Assembly: GCF_029537485.1 (NCBI RefSeq)
Contig: NZ_JARPUS010000012.1
Span: 83,277-147,276 of the forward strand
DNA: 64,000 nt
DNA from: Pseudomonas sp. GOM6
GTDB taxonomy: Bacteria > Pseudomonadota > Gammaproteobacteria > Pseudomonadales > Pseudomonadaceae
Reading direction: 5' to 3'
The notes under the pieces: model-generated
Seen by the model: the letters and a program-made list of their open reading frames with translations, nothing else
Told to the model about the DNA's origin: nothing
Databases searched by the model: none
Program-made: the position numbers and the translations under genes
Part shown: positions 52,007 to 60,539 of the stretch, piece after piece
Position numbering within the stretch: position 1 is the stretch's first letter
How the letters are laid out: each line of letters begins with the position of its first letter

Positions 52007-53086
52007 TCACTCGAAGGTGATCATGATCTTCGCGTGCTCGTCCGGCTTAGCCAGGGTGTCGAAGGCACCCTTCACGCCCGCCATATCCACCTTGCCGGTA
52101 ATCAGTGGCGCACCGTCCAGCTTGCCGTCCGCCAGCGCATACAGGGTCTGGTGGAACTCTTCGGCGGTGTAACCGAAGGAGAAGTGCACGTTCGCTTCCT
52201 TGCCGATCGCCACCACAGGTTCGATCTTGTCGCTTTCCATGCACACGCCCACCACCACCAAACGCGAGCGCGGAGGTGCACTCTGGATGACCTGCTGGAT
52301 CAGGCCGGGGACACCGACGCACTCAAACACCACGCAGGGCTTGGGCTGCGGCCCCAGACCGAGCAGAGCCATCGGACCGTTGATGTCGTAGCCTTGCGGC
52401 GCCGCCACCTGCAGCCAGGACTGGTAAGGTGACTGCTCGGCCGGGTTGACCACCACGTCGGCGCCCATCTTCTCGGCCAGGGCACGGCGCTTGGGCGAGA
52501 AATCCGACGCCACGATCGGGCCGACGCCCTGCGATTTGAGGATGGCGATGACCGCCAGGCCAATCGGACCGCACCCCACCACCACAGGCACCTCGCCGCC
52601 GACCAGCTGAGCACGACTGACGGCATGCGCAGCCACGGTCAGCGGCTCGGTCAGGGCGGCGATATCGGCCGGCAGGTCGCCCGGCACCGGCATCAGCATC
52701 TGCTCGGCCAGCACCATCTGCTCGCCATAGCCACCTGGGTACTGGTTGGAGTAGCCAATGTGATGGAACTGGTTATCGCGGATCACGAACGGCAGCGAGC
52801 AGACCTTGGTCCCTACCTTGAGCGCCTTGTCGCTACCCGGTCCATGGTCGAGGACCTCGCCGCAGAACTCGTGGCCAAACACCACATCCTGCTGGGTATC
52901 GAACTCGATCGGCAGGTTGCCGCGCTTGAAGTTGCTCAGCACCAGCTCGCAGTGATGGAACATGTGCAGGTCCGAGCCGCAGATACCGCAGGCCAGGGTC
53001 TTGACCAGCACCTCACCCTGCGCCGGTACCGGATCGGCAATCGAATCAACCAGCAGCTGACTGTCACGCATGACGACGGCTTTCAT
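52007..53086 (-). CDS. Zinc-type medium-chain alcohol dehydrogenase
   Basis: A 359-residue MDR-family enzyme. Catalytic-zinc motifs are CGICGSD near residue 34 and GHEFCGEV near residue 70; the NAD(P) site is VVGCGPIGLAVIAI. The four-cysteine structural-zinc loop common in classical alcohol dehydrogenases is missing, as in some polyol and quinone-linked members. Substrate unknown. ATG at 53086 with a plausible GAGG before it. It stands on the same strand as the DUF2855 gene, 343 bases downstream of it. Confidence 0.88.
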   Translation of the reverse strand: MKAVVMRDSQLLVDSIADPVPAQGEVLVKTLACGICGSDLHMFHHCELVLSNFKRGNLPIEFDTQQDVVFGHEFCGEVLDHGPGSDKALKVGTKVCSLPFVIRDNQFHHIGYSNQYPGGYGEQMVLAEQMLMPVPGDLPADIAALTEPLTVAAHAVSRAQLVGGEVPVVVGCGPIGLAVIAILKSQGVGPIVASDFSPKRRALAEKMGADVVVNPAEQSPYQSWLQVAAPQGYDINGPMALLGLGPQPKPCVVFECVGVPGLIQQVIQSAPPRSRLVVVGVCMESDKIEPVVAIGKEANVHFSFGYTAEEFHQTLYALADGKLDGAPLITGKVDMAGVKGAFDTLAKPDEHAKIMITFE

Positions 53087-53429
53087 GAGGCACCTCTTGT
53101 TCTATGGATGGCAAACGCCCTCTCCGGGCGCTAGATGGGTGCCAGGATGGTGGAATGCCCGATAGCCCAATACTTGACTAAAGGCGCCAACGATCTGACA
53201 TATCAAGCCAGCGCGGCAGCGGCCGGATAAGCCGTAAGCGCTGAAAGGATGGCCGCAAACACAAGCTGGCGGCATTGCACCGCCAGCCCTTCAGGCGTGG
53301 AGCCGCTCCTCGGGCGACTCCACGCCAATCTCACCCACACGTCCTCGGCCAGGTGGACGGCGGCATTGGCGCCCGGCGAGATCAGATTTCACCCCAGGAA
53401 TGACCCTGAAACTCGCCGCTGGCCGGCCA
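53087..53429. other. 343-base stretch without a supported gene
   Basis: Between the alcohol dehydrogenase and DUF2855 genes. Small reading frames here have no ribosome site and overlap the DUF2855 end. A nine-base perfect inverted repeat GGCGTGGAG/CTCCACGCC (53294-53302 and 53318-53326) could end DUF2855 transcription, but has no T-run. The part nearest 53087 should hold the dehydrogenase promoter; none is clear. Confidence 0.6.
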
Positions 53430-54533
53430 TCAGCTGCGCAGACGTACGATCTGCCCTTGCTGCGGCGACAGGCGGCCGTGCACCAGGCCTGAGATGATTT
53501 CGGCGGCGGCTTCGTAGCCTTCGTTGTGCACCACTTCAACTAATTGATTGCCGCTGGCCTCGATGCGCTGGAAGAACTTCACCATGCCCTCGCCGACGTA
53601 ACGCGAGACACCGCCCGAGCCCCAGTCGACGTTGCGTTTGCGCATCTGGATTGGGGCGAAGAACATCTTCGGCTCCGGTCCGCTGGCAGCCTTGTATTCG
53701 GCCTCTTCGGTGTTCTGCGCCGAGCCGGCCACGCAGCTGTAGGTCAGCTGGTCGGCGAAGTGGGCGTGCACCCGGTCGCGCAGCGTCAGGTCGCTGGAGA
53801 AGTCGACGTAGACGGTCGGCACGCTGGCATCGAGCCGTTCCAGATCCTGGTAGGCCAGGGCACTGCTGTAGCAACCCAGCTGCTCGACGAAGGGAATGTT
53901 GCCGCGCGAGGTCAGGCCGATGCACTCGATATCGTGCCCTTCCAGGCAAAACAGCGTGCAGTACGCGGTTTTGCTCGATGCGCTGGAGAACACCAGGCGC
54001 TTGGCGCCGAAGAACTGGTTGTCGATCAGGAAATCGGCAAGCATGGCCGAGGTCAGATACAGCGGTTTGAGCAGCGCCTGCAGGTCTTCGTATTCCGGGC
54101 TGTAGTAGGGGTCAGCCGAGCACAGCGGGTATTGATTGTAGGGTGTCGGCAATTCGGCACGGTGTTCATCGAGGGCGCGGAAACCGCGCGGGGTGACGCC
54201 GGCCTTGATCCGGGCGTAGCTGGCGATGGGGTAGTAGCCGTAGTAGCGCGCCCCCACCTCGATGCCCTCCACCGCCGAAGCCACCACATCGGCGAAGCCC
54301 CATACCGGCATGTGCCCCCAGTCGGCCTCGCCGGTCGGGTAGAAATCCCAGTAGCGCATCGAATCGCCGAAGGCGGCGTAGGTGATGTTGTTGGTGGTCA
54401 GGGAGAAATGGTCAGGCTTGAGGATGACTTCGCCAGGCGCCGGGGTCAGGTCGAAGTCGAGGCTGTCGATGCGGCTCTGGTCGAGAGCGCCCTTGCGTGT
54501 AAGCAGGCGGGTAAGCTTGACGGATTGGGGCAT
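53430..54533 (-). CDS. DUF2855 family protein
   Basis: A 367-residue cytoplasmic protein. DUF2855 members look like distant medium-chain reductases: an N-terminal barrel (LKPDHFSLTTNNITYAAFGD) and a later Rossmann-like region (RLVFSSASSKTAYCTLFCL) without classical zinc ligands. GAGGA seven bases upstream fixes the start at 54533; the frame runs further up without a ribosome site. It is divergent from a TetR gene, 53 bases away, which probably represses it. Function unknown. Confidence 0.85.
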   Translation of the reverse strand: MPQSVKLTRLLTRKGALDQSRIDSLDFDLTPAPGEVILKPDHFSLTTNNITYAAFGDSMRYWDFYPTGEADWGHMPVWGFADVVASAVEGIEVGARYYGYYPIASYARIKAGVTPRGFRALDEHRAELPTPYNQYPLCSADPYYSPEYEDLQALLKPLYLTSAMLADFLIDNQFFGAKRLVFSSASSKTAYCTLFCLEGHDIECIGLTSRGNIPFVEQLGCYSSALAYQDLERLDASVPTVYVDFSSDLTLRDRVHAHFADQLTYSCVAGSAQNTEEAEYKAASGPEPKMFFAPIQMRKRNVDWGSGGVSRYVGEGMVKFFQRIEASGNQLVEVVHNEGYEAAAEIISGLVHGRLSPQQGQIVRLRS

Positions 54534-54586
54534 TTGCGAGTCCTCTGGCAGTGGCGAACAAATAAGAAACGACAGAGTAGAGGGCA

Positions 54587-55246
54587 ATGGATAAGAAGGG
54601 GTTCGGAAACACCAAGGCAACGCCCGAAGAGGCGTCAAAGCCCAGAAGCAAGCCGCTCAAGCGCCCCCGCCAGGCCCGCGCGGTATTCACCGTGGAGGCC
54701 ATCTACCAGGCCTTTGTTCGGATTTGGCAACGCGACGGCTGGGCCGCCGTTACCACCCGTGCGGTGGCGCTGGAGGCCGGTTTCGCCGTGGGCACGCTGT
54801 ATGAATATTTCCCCAGCAAGCAGGCGCTGTTTTCCGGCTATGTGCGCCACTGCATCGAGCAGCTGCTGCAGCACATCGACGAACAGGTGATCGCACCTGA
54901 GCTGGACTGGCGTTCGCGGGTTTCACGTCTGCTGTGGCTGAGTTGCGGGCCGCAGGAATCGATCTACCAGCTGTTCACCTTCGAAGTGGCCCAGCTGGAA
55001 ATCCAAGTGGCCGATCAACGCCAGCACTTGCGCGCCTACCAGGAACTGTTGAGTAAATGGCAGCAGGTGTTCGCGCGCTGCCACGACCTACCTCAGCCCC
55101 CCTCCCCGGCCCGCATCGAGGCACTGCTCTTGATGGTCTGGGGTGGCCGCCGCTACGCTGCCCTGGCCCAACTCGACGAGCCGCGCCTGCAGAGCTGGGT
55201 GGCAGAAATGGAGCACGTGCTACTGACCGCCATCGGCGGAGACTAG
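54587..55246 (+). CDS. TetR-family transcriptional regulator
   Basis: A 219-residue repressor. After a basic N-terminal arm (RSKPLKRPRQARA) the helix-turn-helix reads WAAVTTRAVALEAGFAVGTLYEYFPSKQALF. The C-terminal effector domain is helical and variable. Divergent from the DUF2855 gene with a 53-base gap, so one operator can serve both. The ATG at 54587 has a short distance to its AGAGGG. It converges with the LapC-like gene, overlapping its stop by four bases. Confidence 0.9.
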   Translation: MDKKGFGNTKATPEEASKPRSKPLKRPRQARAVFTVEAIYQAFVRIWQRDGWAAVTTRAVALEAGFAVGTLYEYFPSKQALFSGYVRHCIEQLLQHIDEQVIAPELDWRSRVSRLLWLSCGPQESIYQLFTFEVAQLEIQVADQRQHLRAYQELLSKWQQVFARCHDLPQPPSPARIEALLLMVWGGRRYAALAQLDEPRLQSWVAEMEHVLLTAIGGD

Positions 55247-56604
55247 CGCTCGCGCAGTGCCTCAGCACGGGCGCGAATAATAGGCTTGAGCAGGTAGCTC
55301 AGGATGCTCTTCTTGCCTGTGATGATATCTACCGAGGCAACCATCCCGGGAATGATCAGCAGTGGATGTTCATCGGTCCCCAAATGGCTTTTCTCGGTGC
55401 GCAGCTGGATCAGGTAGAAGCTGTTGCCTTCTTCGTCGGTGATGGTATCGGCACCAATTTGCTCCAGCTCACCTTGCAAACCGCCGTATACGGTGTAGTC
55501 GTACGCCGTGAACTTGATAACCGCTTTCTGCCCAGGATGCAGGAAGGCGATGTCCTGTGGACGAATGCGCGCCTCCACCAACAGCGTGTCGTCCAACGGC
55601 ACGATCTCTACCAAGTCACTGCCGGGCTGAATAACGCCACCAATCGTGTTCACCAGCAACTGCTTGACGATACCGCGCACCGGTGAAGTGACCAACGTGC
55701 GGTTGACGCGATCCTCAAGCGCTTTACCGGTCGACCGAATCTTGTTCAGTTCGGTGCGAGCCTCATTGAGCTCCGTAAGGGCCTCACTGCGGAAGCGGCC
55801 ACGGGTTTCATCAATCTTGCGCTCCACTTCCTTGATGGCCGACTCGGCACGTGGGATGGCCAAGGTCGTGGCCTCCAGCTGGCCCCGGCTTTCTACCTCT
55901 GTGCGCTTGAGGCGCAACACCTCCACGCGAGAGATGGCGCCTTCGGCAACCAGAGGTTCGGACATCTGAATCTCTTGGCGCAGTAGATTGAGACTGTTGC
56001 GGAACTGTGCCTGCTTCGAGATGAACTCGCGCAGCTCTTGCTGTCGTTGCACCAGCTGCTCCTCGAGACCGGCGATTTCATTCTCGAGCTGCTGCTGGCG
56101 ACTGAGAAACAAGGCGCGCTCGCTCTCGGCCAGGCCGGGAGCCTTTTCAAGCACTTCCTCCGGAGCCACCAACTCGCGCTCCTCGACTTCGGCGCCAAGC
56201 CGTTCCACACGCATCAGCAGGGAAAGCCTATCCGCCTCGGTTTCGCCGACATTGGAGGCAAATCGAGTGTCATCGAGACGCACCAGAGGATCACCTACCT
56301 CGACGACCTGCCCCTCGCGAACAAACAACTCGGCGACGATACCGCCTTCCAGGTTCTGGATTTTCTGCAGCTTTGATGAGGGAATTGCCTTGCCATCACC
56401 GCGAGTCACTTCATCGACTTCGGCAAAGTGGGCCCACAAAAGACAGAACGCAACGAAACCGATCAACCCCCAAATCGTCAAGCGAATGACCCGCGGGGCA
56501 TCCTCGATCAGCGCCTTGCTCACTTCCGGCATAGGCTCATCGCCCTTCCCGGCACGCTTTCCGAAATAAGCACCTAGCGCGCTTCTCAGGCTACTAACCG
56601 ACAC
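55243..56604 (-). CDS. lapC: Type I secretion membrane-fusion protein (LapC-like)
   Basis: A 453-residue HlyD-family protein with one membrane helix (VIRLTIWGLIGFVAFCLLWAHFAEVDE at 35-60), a biotinyl-lipoyl domain, long coiled-coil helices (about 130-300) and the C-terminal beta-barrel with the HlyD signature (PGMVASVDIITGKKSILSYLLKPI). It bridges the LapB-like ABC pump and the TolC-type duct for the adhesin at 60540. It starts at GTG (56604), overlapping the end of the ABC gene by 11 bases. Confidence 0.9.
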   Translation of the reverse strand: MSVSSLRSALGAYFGKRAGKGDEPMPEVSKALIEDAPRVIRLTIWGLIGFVAFCLLWAHFAEVDEVTRGDGKAIPSSKLQKIQNLEGGIVAELFVREGQVVEVGDPLVRLDDTRFASNVGETEADRLSLLMRVERLGAEVEERELVAPEEVLEKAPGLAESERALFLSRQQQLENEIAGLEEQLVQRQQELREFISKQAQFRNSLNLLRQEIQMSEPLVAEGAISRVEVLRLKRTEVESRGQLEATTLAIPRAESAIKEVERKIDETRGRFRSEALTELNEARTELNKIRSTGKALEDRVNRTLVTSPVRGIVKQLLVNTIGGVIQPGSDLVEIVPLDDTLLVEARIRPQDIAFLHPGQKAVIKFTAYDYTVYGGLQGELEQIGADTITDEEGNSFYLIQLRTEKSHLGTDEHPLLIIPGMVASVDIITGKKSILSYLLKPIIRARAEALRER

Positions 56605-58750
56605 TGATCTGTCCCTTCTTCAGCGCTTCCATGACGGCACCTTTCGGGCCGTCGGCGACGACCTCCCCACGGTCGACGATGATAAGCCGGTCGACCAGCG
56701 ACAGCATCGAAGAACGATGGGTAACGAGCAGCAGCGTCTTGTTGCCTATCACAGCGCTCAAACGCTGCTTGAGGCGCTCCTCGCCAGGGTTATCCATAGC
56801 GCTGGTCGGCTCGTCCAGCAGCAAAATGGGAGGGTCTAGCAATAGCGCACGTGCCAGCGCCACATTTTGCCGCTGTCCGCCGGACAGGTTCTGCCCACGC
56901 TCACCCACCTGCAATTCATAGCCTTTGGGGTGGAGCCGAGCGAACTCATGCACACCAGCCAGTTCCGAGGCTTGCAGAACCAGTTCATCCTCGACGTAGC
57001 GCGCCCCCGTCACCAGGTTGTCGCGCAGAGTCCCTGAAAACAGCTGGATATCCTGTGGCACATAGCCAATGTTGTGGCGCAGATCGCCCACATCCAGCTG
57101 CCGCACGTCAATGCCATCTACCAACAGACTGCCGGCATCGGCTTGATGCAGGCCAACGATCAACTTTGCCAGGGAGCTCTTGCCCGAACCACTGCGGCCG
57201 ATGATGCCGATTTTCTCGCCTGGACGAACCACCAGATTGATATTCTTCAGGGCCGCCTGCTGTTGATCCGGATAGTGGAAGTCCAGCTGACGAAACTCGA
57301 TTGCACCCTGTAGTGCCTGGCGCTTGAGCGGGCGCTCGTCAGGCTGGCGCTCCTGGGGCAAATCCATCATGTAATTGACCGAGCCCATGGTGACTCGAGC
57401 TTGCTGGTAGCGCGTCAGCAAACCAGACATCTGGGTCAGCGGACCAAGGGCACGGCCACTGAGCATGTAGCAGGCAATCAGCCCACCCATGCTCAGGTTG
57501 CCGTCAATGATCTGATAGACGCCGATTACTATGACGGCCACGCCCGCCATCTGCTGCAGCAAGATCGTCGAGTTCATCGCCAGGTTCGACAGCATGCGCA
57601 CACGCAACTCCAGGCGACTCAACGTACCGATGGTCTGCTCCCACAGGTACTGACGCTCACTTTCGGCGTTATTGACCTTTACCGCATCCAGCCCCGCCAG
57701 CGTTTCGATCAGGCTCGATTGGCGCTCGGCAGCCAGCGCCATGGTCCGTTCCATCGTCTCGGCCATCGGCCGTTGCAGGCTCCATGTAATCAGCGCAGCA
57801 ATGGGGAACGCCAGCAGTGGCACCCAGACAAGATGACCACCAAGCATGGCAATCACAGCCAGAATCAGCACGGTGAACGGCAAGTCGATGACCGTGGTCA
57901 TCGTCAACGAGGCGAGGAAGTCGCGCAGCGACTGAAACTCGTGGATGTTTTGCGCAAAGCTGCCGACTCGTGCCGGGCGGTGCTTCATGGCCATGCCGGC
58001 AATGCGCTCGAACAAGGTCGCCGAGATGATCAGATCGGTCTTCTTACCGGCCAGATCCAGGCACAGGCTGCGCAAGGTTTTCAGTAGCAGATCGAAGAGA
58101 AAAGCACCGGTAACACCGATCGCCAGCACCCAGAGTGTCGCGGCGGCCTGGTTAGGCACAACACGGTCGTAGACGTTCATCACGAACAGTGGCGTAACCA
58201 GCCCGATCAGGTTGATCAGCAGACTGGCGGCGACAGCATCGATATAAAGCCAGCGCGAACGCTTCAAGGTGTCACGGAACCATGATTTCGTCCGCGGAAT
58301 CAGCTCTCCGTGGCTCAGGTCGAACTTGTGCTGTGGCTGGGCAAAGAACACCTGGCCGCTGTAGTCCTCCTTCAAGGCCTCGAGACTAACCAACACCTCG
58401 CCACCCTCGCTCTCGCAAGGCATGACCCGGGCACGTTTTTGCTCATCCCAGCCCAGTAGCAACGCACTGCGGCCACTACGCAACAGCAGCAGCGCCGGCA
58501 AGGCAATCGCCGGAATCTGCTCTAACTCTCGTCGTAACCAGCGCCCCTGCAACCCGGCGCGAGCTGCCGCCCGAGGCAGCAGGTCCGCGCTCAATCGCTG
58601 TTCTGGCAGAGGCAGGCCGGCGGTCAGCATAGCTCGACTGACAGACTTTTGGTGCAGCAAACAAAGCGACAGCAAGCTGTCCAACAAAGGGTCATCGTAG
58701 CGATCTCGAGGATCGCTATGAGGCTGTTGCGGAGTGTTCTCTACTACCAC
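56594..58750 (-). CDS. lapB: Type I secretion ABC transporter (LapB-like)
   Basis: A 718-residue fusion of a C39-like domain (1-145), a six-helix membrane domain (about 165-450) and an ATPase. The C39-like domain lacks the catalytic Cys and His pattern, as in exporters of RTX and Lap adhesins that do not cleave their cargo. Walker A GRSGSGKSS is at 518-526 (K524), the signature is LSGGQRQN, Walker B is LLLDEPTSAMD. It starts at GTG (58750), since the frame closes just upstream. Exports the divergent giant adhesin, most likely. Confidence 0.92.
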   Translation of the reverse strand: MVVENTPQQPHSDPRDRYDDPLLDSLLSLCLLHQKSVSRAMLTAGLPLPEQRLSADLLPRAAARAGLQGRWLRRELEQIPAIALPALLLLRSGRSALLLGWDEQKRARVMPCESEGGEVLVSLEALKEDYSGQVFFAQPQHKFDLSHGELIPRTKSWFRDTLKRSRWLYIDAVAASLLINLIGLVTPLFVMNVYDRVVPNQAAATLWVLAIGVTGAFLFDLLLKTLRSLCLDLAGKKTDLIISATLFERIAGMAMKHRPARVGSFAQNIHEFQSLRDFLASLTMTTVIDLPFTVLILAVIAMLGGHLVWVPLLAFPIAALITWSLQRPMAETMERTMALAAERQSSLIETLAGLDAVKVNNAESERQYLWEQTIGTLSRLELRVRMLSNLAMNSTILLQQMAGVAVIVIGVYQIIDGNLSMGGLIACYMLSGRALGPLTQMSGLLTRYQQARVTMGSVNYMMDLPQERQPDERPLKRQALQGAIEFRQLDFHYPDQQQAALKNINLVVRPGEKIGIIGRSGSGKSSLAKLIVGLHQADAGSLLVDGIDVRQLDVGDLRHNIGYVPQDIQLFSGTLRDNLVTGARYVEDELVLQASELAGVHEFARLHPKGYELQVGERGQNLSGGQRQNVALARALLLDPPILLLDEPTSAMDNPGEERLKQRLSAVIGNKTLLLVTHRSSMLSLVDRLIIVDRGEVVADGPKGAVMEALKKGQISVG

Positions 58751-58860
58751 GCGGGGTCACTCTTGCGCTGGAGGGAAGCGGACTCAAAGCACGCAATAGC
58801 GGCTAGGAAACGTTTAACGGCACCGACTTCCTCATTCATCCAGAGCAAGAAGGCAGGCAT

Positions 58861-60210
58861 TTAATTCAGACTGGGCAGTGTCGCTCTCGTCTGAACCTCA
58901 TCCAGAGGTACGGACGCCATCGGCGCAACTACACCCTGGCTTTTGAGCAGCGAGCCCATGGTGGCCTTGATCCGATACTGCGTAAACAGTTCGAGCGAGC
59001 GAACCTCTTCAAGACGGCGAGACGCAGTGAACAACTCGTTCTCGCTATCCAACAGGTCGAGCAGCGTACGCTCGCCCAGCGTGAACTGCTTCTGATAGGA
59101 CTCGCGCACGCGAGTAGTGTAATCAACGTACTGTTGCGCTATCGGCAGTTGCTGTCGCGCATTGTCAAGGGCATTCCAAGCCAGGCCAAGATCTTCGCTC
59201 AAAACGCGCAATGCATTATTACGAACATCCATGGCCTGATTGGTAAGGTGCGCCTTGGATTGCAAATCAGCCTTGTTACTACCACCGGCAAACAGGTTGT
59301 AGCGCATACGCACCATCGCCTGCCACTCTTTCACATGGCCAGGAACGCCATCAATATTGTTATCCGCACCGTGCGATAGCTCGGCATCGAAGCGCGGGTA
59401 GAAAGTAGATTTGGCTGCCTCATACTGCTCTTCAGTAGCCTTCACGTCAGCCTCAGCCGAACGTAGAAAAGGGTTATTAGCCAGCATCTCCATACGTGCC
59501 GCTTGCAGATCCGCTGGCAACTGCCCTTCGAGGCCACTGGGCATACTCAGATCGACCGGGTCAGCCCCGACAATGCTGAAATAGTTGACGCGTGCATCTG
59601 CGAGATTGGTCTGCTCAGTGATCAGGTTATTGCGAGCCTGCGCCAGACGGGCCTCGGCCTGATCAAGATCAGCGGTACGCCCTACACCATGCTCGCTGCG
59701 CAGACTGATCTGATCGTAGATACGCTCGTGGCTAAGCAGGTTTTCCTGCGCTAAACGTACTAGTTCTTGGCGACTGAGCACATTGATGTAGGCCTGCACC
59801 ACATCCAGAGCGGTACGCTCAGAAGTACCGAGCAGCTCATAGGCACGCGCATTGACTGTGGCGCGCTGTCGGGCCACTTCACTGCTGGTGGCAAAACCAT
59901 CAAATAGCATTTGCTGCAGGCGCACGCTGGACTCGCCACGCGTCAGCGTTTCATAGCCATGGTCGAACCCGGCACGCACACCCGGACTATCAGTACCTTC
60001 ACGACCATAACCCGCAAGAAGGTCGACCTGCGGCAAGTATCCTCCTTCAGCTGCCTTCATCTGTTCATCAACGGACAGACGAGCATTCACACCGGCCTGA
60101 ATTTCCGGGTGATATTCCAGCGCACTACGAATTGCCTCATCCAGCGTTTGCGCATGAGCAGAGATCGACAAAGTAAAGATGAGCGGCAAGGTGACCAATG
60201 GAAAACGCAT
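58861..60210 (-). CDS. lapE: TolC-family outer-membrane protein (LapE/AggA-like)
   Basis: A 449-residue outer-membrane duct protein. Signal peptide ending AHA (residue 20), then QTLDEAIRSALEYHPEI, two OEP halves with long helices (NLITEQTNLADARVNYF; GERTLLDLLDSENELFTASRRL) typical of type I secretion TolC proteins. First gene of the lapE-lapB-lapC block, divergent from the adhesin gene. A 110-base gap separates it from the ABC gene. Confidence 0.9.
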   Translation of the reverse strand: MRFPLVTLPLIFTLSISAHAQTLDEAIRSALEYHPEIQAGVNARLSVDEQMKAAEGGYLPQVDLLAGYGREGTDSPGVRAGFDHGYETLTRGESSVRLQQMLFDGFATSSEVARQRATVNARAYELLGTSERTALDVVQAYINVLSRQELVRLAQENLLSHERIYDQISLRSEHGVGRTADLDQAEARLAQARNNLITEQTNLADARVNYFSIVGADPVDLSMPSGLEGQLPADLQAARMEMLANNPFLRSAEADVKATEEQYEAAKSTFYPRFDAELSHGADNNIDGVPGHVKEWQAMVRMRYNLFAGGSNKADLQSKAHLTNQAMDVRNNALRVLSEDLGLAWNALDNARQQLPIAQQYVDYTTRVRESYQKQFTLGERTLLDLLDSENELFTASRRLEEVRSLELFTQYRIKATMGSLLKSQGVVAPMASVPLDEVQTRATLPSLN

Positions 60211-60539
60211 GGCGAATCAGATCCTTCTTCGTATTGGGCAAGGCTTATAGGCAGCGCGCGTGCAGCCCATGAGCACCCGATTGCAATGCCGATAAAGCCG
60301 CCGCATCAAGGAGACGCAGTTCACAAATTAAACTTATCGATATCAAAGTGACATCAGTGGCAGCAATTGTTTATGATCGGTGCCACACGGTCAATAGTTT
60401 GGCATATGATCAATTCCAATCAGGAATAAAGCCAAATTAATGGCGCCAAATAACTATCATAAGCTGCCCAGCTGTTACCAAGCTTTCTTTTTTCATGCAC
60501 GCGCACGGTACCTAGCGCACAGCATCAGGAGCTTCACGC
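60211..60539. other. 329-base divergent regulatory region between lapE-like and adhesin genes
   Basis: This gap is AT-richer than its surroundings (especially 60325-60490) and must hold promoters for both the exporter and the adhesin. No strong sigma-70 pair was assigned. A FleQ-like site is noted separately. AGGAG precedes the adhesin ATG by eight bases. Confidence 0.7.
60390..60403 (+). promoter_or_regulatory. FleQ-box-like site
   Basis: GTCAATAGTTTGGC resembles the FleQ consensus GTCAATAAATTGAC at 11 of 14 bases. FleQ with c-di-GMP is known to control lap adhesin genes in Pseudomonas, so the site is plausible but unproved. Confidence 0.35.

Noticed and set aside
53249..53539. Small frames in the gap before the DUF2855 stop
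   Set aside because: No ribosome sites, atypical composition, and overlap with the end of the DUF2855 gene.
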